In this document: in pieces, positions 1 to 6,987 of the stretch
Position numbering within the stretch: the first letter of the stretch is position 1
How the letters are laid out: each line of letters begins with the position of its first letter
Source: DATECU01 sp035286745
GTDB lineage: Bacteria; Acidobacteriota; Vicinamibacteria; Fen-336
Assembly: GCA_035286745.1 (NCBI GenBank)
Contig: DATECU010000186.1
Coordinates: 1 to 15,366 of the forward strand
Length of the DNA: 15,366 nucleotides
Direction: 5' to 3'
Made by a program: the position numbers and the translations under genes
The notes under the pieces: model-generated
Seen by the model: only the letters and a program-made list of their open reading frames with translations
Told to the model about the DNA's origin: nothing
Databases searched by the model: none

Positions 1-87
1 CGCATCCTTCAGGGAATCGCGGAGATCAACCAAGCCCCGGTGGTTCACCGCTGGCGCAACTTCACCGCCCTGGAAGCCGCCGAATGA
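1..87 (+). CDS. C-terminal tail of an unidentified protein (partial)
   Basis: A reading frame enters from the left edge and stops at TGA (85-87), giving 28 residues that end in LEAAE. I prefer this frame because about 79% of its third codon positions are G or C, higher than in the other open frames here; some other frames, including the minus strand, are also open over this short stretch. The gene converges on rodA with 27 bp between the two stop codons and no visible terminator hairpin. I do not recognise the family from this fragment, so no function is proposed. Confidence 0.45.
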   Translation, partial: RILQGIAEINQAPVVHRWRNFTALEAAE

Positions 88-114
88 CTGTAGACCTATC
101 ACCGAAACGATATA

Positions 115-1212
115 CTAGTTGGCGAAGCGACGCATCCGAACGTTGAGGATGAGGCCCAGGGACAGAAGCGAGGACAAGACCGAGGACCCGCCATAGCTCA
201 TGAGGGGCAGCGGCAGACCCTTGACGGGAACCAGGCCGGCCACCATGGCCACATTGTACACGACCTGGAAGGCCAGGGTCGCCGTGAGGCCGGCCACCAC
301 GAACGCCCCCACCCGATCCCGGGCCAGCAGGGCGGTCTCGAACGAGCGCCAGAGCACGAAGAGATAGAGCCCCAGCACCACCGCCACCCCCAGGAAGCCC
401 GTCTCTTCCGCCAACACGGAGAAGATGAAGTCCGTTTGGCGCGCGGGCAGGTAGCCGAGCTGGCTCTGGCTTCCTTGCCGGTAGCCCTTGCCCAGAAAAC
501 CACCCGAACCCACCGCGATCTGAGACTGGTTCTTCTGCCAGCCGGCACCCTGCGGGTCTCGCCCCGGCTCCAGGAAGTTGTAGACCCGCTGTTTTTGGTA
601 GGGCATGGCGGCGAACTGCCACCAGATGCCCCCGGTCACCACCATCACGGTGAGGAGGGCCAACACGGCCCGCATGCGCAGTCCGGCCAGGAAGGCCACC
701 GCCAGGAACATGGGCACCAGGCACGCCGCGGTGCCGAGATCGGGTTCGGCGGCAATCAGCAGGATCACCAGCCCCACCGCAGCGCCGGGGGCAACCACGT
801 CCCTGAGCCCCAACGTCTCGCGCCGGTACTCCGAGAACACCTTGGCCAGGAGCAGCGCCACCACCAGCTTGGCAAACTCGGAGGGCTGGACTTGGCCCAG
901 TGGACCCATCAGGAACCAGCGGCGAGTGCCGGCGATGCGCGGCCCAAAGAGCAACACGCCGAGAAGGGCGGCCACGATCCCGACATAGAGCAGCGGCGAG
1001 CGATCGGCCAGCCGCCGGTAGTCCAGGGTCAGCGTGATGAGGAGCCCCAGGAGGCCCAGCCCCAGCGCGTAGAGCTGCCGGTTGTGGATCCCCGCAAAAC
1101 GACCGCCGTGGGTGGCGCTCAAGATGGTCAGCACACCAATGCCGGAGAGCAAGAGCGCGGCCAGGAGCAGGCCCCAGTCGACGTTCAAGAGCAGCCGGCG
1201 GTCGATGGCCAT
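115..1212 (-). CDS. rodA: RodA, SEDS-family peptidoglycan glycosyltransferase
   Basis: This is a 365-residue multi-pass inner-membrane protein of the SEDS family. RodA polymerises glycan strands from lipid II for side-wall elongation, in partnership with PBP2. Family landmarks are visible: DWGLLL at the N-terminus, QPSEFAKL (about 109-116), AEPDLGTA (about 155-162), the loop motif TDFIF with D261, which corresponds to the Asp considered essential for SEDS polymerase activity, and LPLMSYGGSS (about 335-344). Length is normal for RodA. It starts with ATG only 2 bp after the mrdA stop codon, so the two are very probably co-translated. The neighbouring mreBCD and mrdA genes favour RodA over the division paralogue FtsW. 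It is the last gene of the shape operon. Confidence 0.96.
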   Translation of the reverse strand: MAIDRRLLLNVDWGLLLAALLLSGIGVLTILSATHGGRFAGIHNRQLYALGLGLLGLLITLTLDYRRLADRSPLLYVGIVAALLGVLLFGPRIAGTRRWFLMGPLGQVQPSEFAKLVVALLLAKVFSEYRRETLGLRDVVAPGAAVGLVILLIAAEPDLGTAACLVPMFLAVAFLAGLRMRAVLALLTVMVVTGGIWWQFAAMPYQKQRVYNFLEPGRDPQGAGWQKNQSQIAVGSGGFLGKGYRQGSQSQLGYLPARQTDFIFSVLAEETGFLGVAVVLGLYLFVLWRSFETALLARDRVGAFVVAGLTATLAFQVVYNVAMVAGLVPVKGLPLPLMSYGGSSVLSSLLSLGLILNVRMRRFAN

Positions 1213-1214
1213 GG

Positions 1215-3017
1215 CTACTCCCCGTCAGGTGGGATCGCGGGGGCCGCGGCCGGAGGGGACGGATTGGCCAATCCAAAGTAGCGAGCCAGGATGCGACCCG
1301 CCACCGGGGCCGCCGACTCGCTCCCGCTCCGCCCGTGCTCCACCAGCACGGCCATGGCGATCCGCGGCCGGTCGGCCGGTGCAAAGCAGAGAAACCAGCC
1401 GTGAGGTTGCAGCTCGGGGGCGGTCTTGTCGCGCTCCAGTCGCTCATGGGCCACCACCTGGGAGGAGCCGGTCTTGCCGGCCACCTCGAAACCAGGCAGT
1501 TGAGCCCTGCGGCCGGTGCCCTCCCGAACCACCGCCAGCATGGCAGCCCGCACGGTTTCCAGGGTTGCCGGCTTGAGATCGAGGCCTTGTCGGTCCTCGC
1601 CCGTGGGTTCCCCCCTCAGCAGATGGGGCCGCACCAGGTAGCCCCCGTTAGCCACCACGGCGGCGAGCCGGGCCATCTGCATGGGGGTCACCAGGACCTG
1701 ACCCTGCCCGATGGCCACCGAGACCGTCTCTCCCGGAAACCAGGGCGTCTTCAGGACCCGGAGCTTCCACTCCGGGCTGGGGATGAGCCCGGAGACCTCG
1801 CCAGGCAGGTCGATGCCGGTGGCGCCCCCCAGGCCCAGCAGCTTAGCATAACGAGAGATGCGCTCGATCTCCAGGCGAACCCCCACCTGGTAGAAGTACA
1901 CGTTACAGGAGAGGGCGATGGCGCGGGCCAAGTCCAGGGTCCCGTGACCGTCCGCCTTGTGGCAGCGGCGCAGGGTGCCGTAGACGTTCAAGTAGCCGGG
2001 GCAGTGGAAGCTGGTGGAGGCGCCAATCACACCCTCCTGCAGCGCCGCCAGCGCGGTCACCACTTTGAAGGTGCTCCCGGCCGGGTACTGGCCCTGGATG
2101 ACCCGGTTGATGAGCGGCGTCTTGGGGTCCCGCACCAGGCTGGACCAGGTGCCGAGATCGATCCCGGCCGAGAACAGGTTGGGGTCGTAGGCTGGGCTTG
2201 AGACCATGCCCAAGACCTCCCCGGTCTGGGGATCCAGAGCCACCGCACTGCCCGCCAGCCCAGCCATCGCCTCTTCCATGGCGGCCTGCAGCCTCCCGTC
2301 CAGGGTGAGGGTGGCGGCGGGCCCATCGGTCGGCAGCTGGCGGCTGTCTTCCCGCACCTCCACTCCCCGGCTGTTCACGATCGCCCGCCGATAGCCGTCG
2401 CGGCCCATCAGCAACCGGTTGTAGTGAGCCTCGATGCCTGCCTGACCGACGATGCTGCCCGGGTCCACGCCTTCGAAGGCCTTCGACTCGAGCTGCTTCT
2501 CCGTGGCTTCTCCCACCCGCCCCAGCACGTGCGCCGCCGCCGCGCCCAGCGGATAGGACCGCAGAGGCACCACGTCCACACTGGCCTCCGGCAGTTCCAG
2601 CCGCCTGGCCTCGATCACCGCCACATCGGCCTCGCTGGCGTCGGCCTTCACCACCACCGAGCGGAAGCGTGGCCCGGTCAGCCGTTGTCTCGAAAGCTCC
2701 CGGCCCAGGCCCAGCAAGGAAGCCACCTGAAAGGCGGAGTGATCGAGGTCCTTGGCGTGCTCGGTCGAGAGCACGATGTTGAACGAGGAGCGGTTTTCCA
2801 CCAGGATGCGGCCGTTGCGGTCGAAGATGGGGCCCCGGGATGCCGGGATCCGGACCTCCCGCTTGTGGTTGTTCTCGGCCAGCATCCGGTAGTAGCCGAC
2901 CCTGACCACCTGCAGATACCAGAAGGCGGCCAGCAACAGCCCCAAGAGACCGGCCGTCCCCGATTGCAGGACGCTCACCCGTTGCTGGACCCCGCGCAGG
3001 TCCTCGTAGAGCCTCAC
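1215..3017 (-). CDS. mrdA: Penicillin-binding protein 2, elongasome transpeptidase
   Basis: This is a 600-residue class B PBP, the transpeptidase that crosslinks the glycan made by RodA. A membrane anchor spans about residues 20-38, followed by the PBP dimerisation domain (RGPIFDRNGRILVEN, about 61-75) and the transpeptidase domain. Catalytic motifs are intact: S315-T-F-K318, S370-C-N372 and K515-T-G517. C339, C352, H358 and C371 fit the PBP2 zinc site. The frame stays open further upstream, but I chose the GTG at 3015-3017. It overlaps the mreD stop as GTGA, is preceded by GGAG at 6 nt spacing, and gives the normal N-terminus (RLYEDLRGVQQR). An upstream start would need about 100 extra residues read out of frame through mreD. 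The C-terminus is a short Ala/Pro-rich tail. Confidence 0.95.
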   Translation of the reverse strand: MRLYEDLRGVQQRVSVLQSGTAGLLGLLLAAFWYLQVVRVGYYRMLAENNHKREVRIPASRGPIFDRNGRILVENRSSFNIVLSTEHAKDLDHSAFQVASLLGLGRELSRQRLTGPRFRSVVVKADASEADVAVIEARRLELPEASVDVVPLRSYPLGAAAAHVLGRVGEATEKQLESKAFEGVDPGSIVGQAGIEAHYNRLLMGRDGYRRAIVNSRGVEVREDSRQLPTDGPAATLTLDGRLQAAMEEAMAGLAGSAVALDPQTGEVLGMVSSPAYDPNLFSAGIDLGTWSSLVRDPKTPLINRVIQGQYPAGSTFKVVTALAALQEGVIGASTSFHCPGYLNVYGTLRRCHKADGHGTLDLARAIALSCNVYFYQVGVRLEIERISRYAKLLGLGGATGIDLPGEVSGLIPSPEWKLRVLKTPWFPGETVSVAIGQGQVLVTPMQMARLAAVVANGGYLVRPHLLRGEPTGEDRQGLDLKPATLETVRAAMLAVVREGTGRRAQLPGFEVAGKTGSSQVVAHERLERDKTAPELQPHGWFLCFAPADRPRIAMAVLVEHGRSGSESAAPVAGRILARYFGLANPSPPAAAPAIPPDGE

Positions 3018-3490
3018 CGGGGTCTCCGGCGGCTCTCGATCAGTCGATAGACGGCGACGCCAAGGGCGGCGTTGGCGAGGGCCCGGAGCAAGTGGCCCCA
3101 GAAGGGCAAGGGACTCAAGGTCACATCGAAGACGGAGGCGAAAGCACCCAGGACCAGCGCGTCGAGAAGCGTTGACCCGGCCAGCACCAGGGACCGGGGC
3201 CCGGCCTCGCTCAACTGAAAGCGAGCGCCCGCCCACCCCACCCCGTACGCGATCAGCAACTTGCTGAGCCCAGCCAGGCCGATGACTCGACCTCCGAAGT
3301 GCGCGTCCTGTACCCACCCGGCCGCCGCGGCCGCCAACATGCCGTGGCTTTCCCCCCCGGCGAGAGCGCAGGACACGACAACCACCAGGAAGGGGTCGAG
3401 GAATCGAGCGTAGGCCGGGAGCAACCAGCCCAGAGCGGATTGGAGCAGGAAGGCGCCGAGGATGGCGACGCCGGTTGAGAGCGCCCTCAC
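3014..3490 (-). CDS. mreD: MreD, rod-shape-determining membrane protein
   Basis: This 158-residue, strongly hydrophobic protein has several predicted membrane segments, with one at the N-terminus (about 6-25), others following, and an Arg-rich C-terminal end (ESRRRPR). MreD is an inner-membrane elongasome subunit with no known catalytic activity; sequence conservation is low in this family, so the call rests on size, hydrophobicity and position between mreC and mrdA. The start is GTG at 3488-3490, overlapping the mreC stop by 4 bp (GTGA). Its own stop overlaps the mrdA start in the same way. This arrangement implies translational coupling of mreC, mreD and mrdA. Confidence 0.9.
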   Translation of the reverse strand: MRALSTGVAILGAFLLQSALGWLLPAYARFLDPFLVVVVSCALAGGESHGMLAAAAAGWVQDAHFGGRVIGLAGLSKLLIAYGVGWAGARFQLSEAGPRSLVLAGSTLLDALVLGAFASVFDVTLSPLPFWGHLLRALANAALGVAVYRLIESRRRPR

Positions 3491-4377
3491 CGCACGGCCT
3501 CCTCGAAGATCTCGGGCTCCGGCGTCTGGCGCACCACCATCACCACCTCCAGTCGGTCAAAGCCGGCTGAGGGCGTGACCAGGATCTCCTTGAACAGACC
3601 GGCGCCACGGCTTACCGAACGCACCCGTCCCACCATCAGGCCCTTGGGGTAGATGCGGTCCAGGCCGGAGGTGACGACCACGTCCTCCGGGACCACATCG
3701 GCCAGGGCCGGCACGTACTTCATGATCAAATCGCCGCTGGCGTCCCGGTCCGGACTGTCGGCCGAGGCGTCGGCGAAGCCCACCTGACCCAGCACGACCC
3801 CGGCCACCCGGCTCCTCTCGATGCGGACCCCCAAGCCGCTCTCGCGATCCAGCAGCAGCTGGACCTGGGCCACCTGGGGGCCCAGGCGGATCACCCGGCC
3901 CACTACCCCGGTCGCACTCAACACCGGGGCGTTCAAGGCCACCCCGTCGCGCTTGCCCTTGTTGATGGAGAGGGTCCGGTAGAAAGGAACCCCGTCTCTG
4001 GCCACCACCTCGGCCACCAGGGTCTCAAGCGGCAGTCCTTGCCTCAGTTCCAGCAGGTCCCGCAGCCGCTCGGCCTCCCCGGCGCGCTCCGACCGCTCTT
4101 GCAGCAACAGCTGGCTTTCCCGCAGCCGAGCCGTGAGGATCTGGTTCTCCTGCTGCACGCGCCGCAGGTTAACATAACGATTCCAGCTGTCGCGCACGGT
4201 CCGCCCGCTCCAGGCGACCGCGGTCTGCAGCGGCGAGAGCGCCGCGAAGACCACCCGCTCCAGCAGCGAGCCGCCGCCGCCACCGTCCACCTGGCGGCTG
4301 ATGATCACCAGATGCAGGAGCAGAAGGAAACCCAGGAGCAAGCGGCTCCGGCGCGTCTCGACGGCCCTGGCGATCAT
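3487..4377 (-). CDS. mreC: MreC, elongasome scaffold protein
   Basis: This 296-residue protein has one N-terminal membrane segment (about 12-28), a Gly-rich linker, a charged coiled-coil stretch (about 68-112) and the MreC periplasmic beta domain. The latter is shown by VAEVVARDGVPFYRTLSINKG (split here: VAEVVARDG about 121-129, then TLSINKG) and by TGVVGRV (156-162). MreC links cytoplasmic MreB to PBP2 and activates it. It starts with ATG 23 bp after the mreB stop, with an AGGTG-like ribosome site close to the ATG. An insert-like segment rich in Asp, Ala and Ser (about 202-215) sits inside the second beta region. A short acidic tail ends the protein. Length is typical of the family. Confidence 0.95.
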   Translation of the reverse strand: MIARAVETRRSRLLLGFLLLLHLVIISRQVDGGGGGSLLERVVFAALSPLQTAVAWSGRTVRDSWNRYVNLRRVQQENQILTARLRESQLLLQERSERAGEAERLRDLLELRQGLPLETLVAEVVARDGVPFYRTLSINKGKRDGVALNAPVLSATGVVGRVIRLGPQVAQVQLLLDRESGLGVRIERSRVAGVVLGQVGFADASADSPDRDASGDLIMKYVPALADVVPEDVVVTSGLDRIYPKGLMVGRVRSVSRGAGLFKEILVTPSAGFDRLEVVMVVRQTPEPEIFEEAVR

Positions 4378-4400
4378 GGCACCTGGTCGGCCCCTGGTCC

Positions 4401-5432
4401 CTAGTCCAAGCAGATCTTCCGAAGCAGATCGAAGTCGGAAAGCATCTTCCCGGTTCCCAGCACCACCGAGGACAGGGGATCCTCGGCCACCGATACTGGT
4501 AGGCCGGTCTCCTCACGCAGCAGCTTGTCCAGGTTCTTGAGCAGGCTGCCCCCGCCGGTGAGCACGATGCCCCGGTCCACGATGTCCGCCGACAGCTCGG
4601 GTGGGGTGCGCTCGAGGGCGACTCGTACCGCGTTCACGATGACGCTGATGGGCTCGGCCAGGGCCTCCCGGATCTCGGCGTCGGTGATGGTGAGGGTCTT
4701 GGGGATGCCCTCGATCAGATCGCGACCCTTGATCTCCATGGTCATCGGCTCGTCCAGCGGGAAGGCGCTGCCGATCTCCAGCTTGATCTGTTCCGAAGTG
4801 CGCTCCCCGATCAGCAGGTTGTACTTCTTCTTGATGTACTGGATCACCGCTTCGTCCATCTCGTTGCCGGCCACCCGCACCGACTTGCTGTAGACGATGC
4901 CCGCCAGCGAGATGACCGCGATGTCGGTGGTGCCGCCCCCGATGTCCACCACCATGTTCCCGGAGGGCTCGGTGATGGGCAGCCCGGCGCCGATGGCGGC
5001 CGCCATGGCCTGGTCCACCAGGTACACCTCGGACGCCTTGGCTTTGAGCGCCGAGTCCTTGACCGCGCGCTTCTCGACCTGGGTCACCTCCGAGGGGATG
5101 CCGATCACGATTCGGGGCCGCACCATGGTGTTGCGGTTGTGCGCCTTGCGAATGAAGTGAGACAGCATCTTCTCGGTGATCTCGAAGTCGGCGATCACCC
5201 CGTCCTTCATGGGCCGGATGGCGACGATGTTGCCGGGCGTGCGCCCCAGCATCTCCTTGGCGTCCTTGCCCACCGCCTCGACCTTCCCGGTGACCCGGTT
5301 GACGGCAACGATCGACGGTTCAGAGACCACGATGCCCTTGTTCTTGGCGTAGACCAGGGTGTTGGCGGTACCCAGGTCGATGGCGAGGTCCGAGGAAAGG
5401 AAGCTCAGGTTGGCAATCGAGCGCAGGTTCAT
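4401..5432 (-). CDS. mreB: MreB, actin-like rod-shape protein
   Basis: This is a 343-residue bacterial actin. The ATPase motifs are clear: phosphate-1 loop D19-L-G-T-A-N-T25, phosphate-2 loop D163-I-G-G-G-T-T-D170 and adenosine motif LTGGGSLL (291-298). The MreB hallmark NLLIGERTSEQIK is also present (205-217). It polymerises under the inner membrane and orients the elongation machinery. The start is ATG at 5430-5432, giving the usual short N-terminus before DLAIDLGT. The upstream region is unusual: the only good Shine-Dalgarno sequence (CGGAG) lies in the loop of a perfect hairpin, and a possible leader ORF ends on this ATG as ATGA. mreC follows after 23 bp. Confidence 0.98.
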   Translation of the reverse strand: MNLRSIANLSFLSSDLAIDLGTANTLVYAKNKGIVVSEPSIVAVNRVTGKVEAVGKDAKEMLGRTPGNIVAIRPMKDGVIADFEITEKMLSHFIRKAHNRNTMVRPRIVIGIPSEVTQVEKRAVKDSALKAKASEVYLVDQAMAAAIGAGLPITEPSGNMVVDIGGGTTDIAVISLAGIVYSKSVRVAGNEMDEAVIQYIKKKYNLLIGERTSEQIKLEIGSAFPLDEPMTMEIKGRDLIEGIPKTLTITDAEIREALAEPISVIVNAVRVALERTPPELSADIVDRGIVLTGGGSLLKNLDKLLREETGLPVSVAEDPLSSVVLGTGKMLSDFDLLRKICLD

Positions 5433-5494
5433 GAGGATTTCGCTCCGCGAAATCCAAAAGCGCCGCTCTGCGGTGCGACAGGTTGGGGTTTCAT
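5429..5494 (-). CDS. Possible 21-residue leader ORF coupled to mreB
   Basis: A short frame starts with ATG at 5492-5494 and ends at TGA 5429-5431. The stop shares bases with the mreB ATG (sequence ATGA). The encoded peptide begins MKPQPVAPQS and ends GAKSS. A weak GAGAG ribosome site precedes the ATG by 6 nt. Its last eight or so codons run through the hairpin that holds the mreB Shine-Dalgarno sequence, so translating it would open that structure. I know no family match, and a frame this short can arise by chance. The exact stop/start overlap is the only real argument. Confidence 0.35.
   Translation of the reverse strand: MKPQPVAPQSGAFGFRGAKSS
5435..5455 (-). promoter_or_regulatory. Hairpin presenting the mreB ribosome binding site
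   Basis: On the minus strand the arms GGATTTCG and CGAAATCC pair perfectly (8 bp) around the 5-base loop CGGAG. The loop is the only strong Shine-Dalgarno match before mreB. The hairpin base is 2 nt from the ATG, and the GGAG ends 10 nt before it. The structure could expose, fix or restrict ribosome access; the sequence does not show which. Confidence 0.6.
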
Positions 5495-5576
5495 GTCGTT
5501 CTCTCGTCCGTTTCTCTTCGGGTTGGAGGCGAGTGCAGCGCCAGGACCTTGCGCCAGCTAGCCCTTCGCGAGTTTC

Positions 5577-6980
5577 CTAGACCGCCACCTCGATGCCGTT
5601 CTTATCGCGCTCCTTGACCCGGTACATGGCCTGGTCCGCCTTCTGAATCAGGCCCTCCGGGGTCAAGGCGTGGTCGGGGTAGGAGGCGATCCCGAAAGAC
5701 GCCGAGATCCGGGCCTCCAGCCCCTGGTCTTTGAGGAAGGCATGGCCTTCGATCGACTTGCGGATGCGCTCGGCGATGACCAGGGCGCCGGAGGCCGGGG
5801 TCTCCGGAAGCACGGTGACGAACTCGTCACCGCCGTAGCGGGCCAGGATGTCGGATTCTCGCACCGCCTCCCCCAGGATGGCGCCCACCTCGGTCAGCGT
5901 CCGCGAGCCCGCCAGATGGCCGTACTGGTCGTTGACGCCCTTGAACCCGTCCAAGTCCAGGAAGATCACGGAGAGCGGGATACCGTGGCGCTTGCAGCGC
6001 TTGATCTCGCGCGACAGGTACAGGTTCAGGTAGCGGGAGTTGAACAGCTTGGTGAGGTCGTCGGTGATGGTGAGCTGTTCGGTGCGCTGAAACAGGATGG
6101 CGTTCTCGATGGCGATGGCGCAAGGCTCCACCAGGGTCAGCAGCAGGTCGAGGTCGGTCTTGCTGAACTTGCCCCCCAGGCGGTTGATGACCTGAACCAC
6201 GCCGATGGTGCGGCCCCGGGAGATCAGGGGAGCGCACAGGATGGAGCGGGTCTTGAAGTGGGTCTCGGAGTCGAAGCGGGAGGCAAAGCGCGGGTCCTTG
6301 GAGGTGTCGTTGACGATGGTGGGCTTGCCGGTCTGGGCCACCCAGCCGGCGATCCCTTCGCCGATCTTGACCCGGAAGGTGGCCACGTCCTTGCCCTTCT
6401 CACCTAACGCCAGCTCGAAGCTCAACTCCTTGCGCTCCTCGTCCACCATCAGCATGGACCAGGCCTCCGAGGGGATGAGCTGCTGGATCTTGGCCATGAT
6501 GGCGTCGATGACCTTGCGCGGCTCCAGGATGGAGTTGGCGGTCTTCACGATGTCGGTCAGGATGGCCAGGCGTTCGGTGGTCTTGCGCAGCTGGTCGCCC
6601 ATGACCCTGGGGTTGGGCTTGACGGCGCCCCGCGCCGCCTCGAGACGAGCCACGATCTCTCCGGCCGCCGGCTCGCCCTCGCGCCAGGAGGTCAGGTGGA
6701 AATCGAAACCGAGACGGGCAGATCGCTTCACCATCTCGGCACTCGAGCGCAGGGAGAGGCTGCCCACCGGCAGTCCGGGGAAGGCCTCTCGCAGCCCCGC
6801 CAGGCCCGCGGCCTTGCCGCTTCTGGAGATCTCCAAGAGCGCCCCCTCGACGCCGCTGAGATCCGGGGCACTCCGCTTGCCGGAAGCGAGCGGGGGCAGG
6901 AACTCGAGAGCCACCGGCCGGCCGGCCCTCCGAAGATTGCGCCGGAGGGCCGCTCCGCAGAAGACCGCCACCCGCATCAT
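5577..6980 (-). CDS. GAF-GGDEF cyclic dinucleotide synthase, candidate Hypr (3',3'-cGAMP) type
   Basis: This 467-residue protein has three parts: an N-terminal region of about 120 residues that resembles a degenerate receiver, a GAF sensor domain (about 145-297) and a GGDEF domain (about 305-463). The active site is present: metal Asp D342 in FLDLDGFK, and G383-G-D-E-F387. The product-inhibition I-site R374-E-S-D377 sits 5 residues before GGDEF. N350 (VND) matches the guanine-binding Asn, but the conserved Asp of the GHxxGD motif is Ser here (GHLAGS, S359). This substitution is the one reported for Hypr GGDEFs that make 3',3'-cGAMP. No membrane segment is seen. I chose ATG 6978-6980, 7 nt after the FecR-gene stop; ATG 6975-6977 is equally possible. 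A TTG further upstream would overlap that gene. The neighbours suggest co-expression with mreBCD. Confidence 0.93.
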   Translation of the reverse strand: MMRVAVFCGAALRRNLRRAGRPVALEFLPPLASGKRSAPDLSGVEGALLEISRSGKAAGLAGLREAFPGLPVGSLSLRSSAEMVKRSARLGFDFHLTSWREGEPAAGEIVARLEAARGAVKPNPRVMGDQLRKTTERLAILTDIVKTANSILEPRKVIDAIMAKIQQLIPSEAWSMLMVDEERKELSFELALGEKGKDVATFRVKIGEGIAGWVAQTGKPTIVNDTSKDPRFASRFDSETHFKTRSILCAPLISRGRTIGVVQVINRLGGKFSKTDLDLLLTLVEPCAIAIENAILFQRTEQLTITDDLTKLFNSRYLNLYLSREIKRCKRHGIPLSVIFLDLDGFKGVNDQYGHLAGSRTLTEVGAILGEAVRESDILARYGGDEFVTVLPETPASGALVIAERIRKSIEGHAFLKDQGLEARISASFGIASYPDHALTPEGLIQKADQAMYRVKERDKNGIEVAV

Positions 6981-6987
6981 GGTTCCG

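Noticed and set aside
62..1447. 461-codon minus-strand frame over rodA
   Set aside because: Low-complexity Arg/Pro/Gly translation; rodA in the other frame has full family motifs.
3018..3317. About 100 extra in-frame codons upstream of mrdA
   Set aside because: They overlap mreD in another frame, contain no PBP-like sequence, and the GTGA-coupled GTG with a GGAG site gives the normal PBP2 N-terminus.
5461..5477. Second inverted repeat (GCGCCGC/GCGGTGC) upstream of mreB
   Set aside because: Only four uninterrupted pairs with a 3-base loop; on the mRNA strand the outer part has an A-C mismatch.
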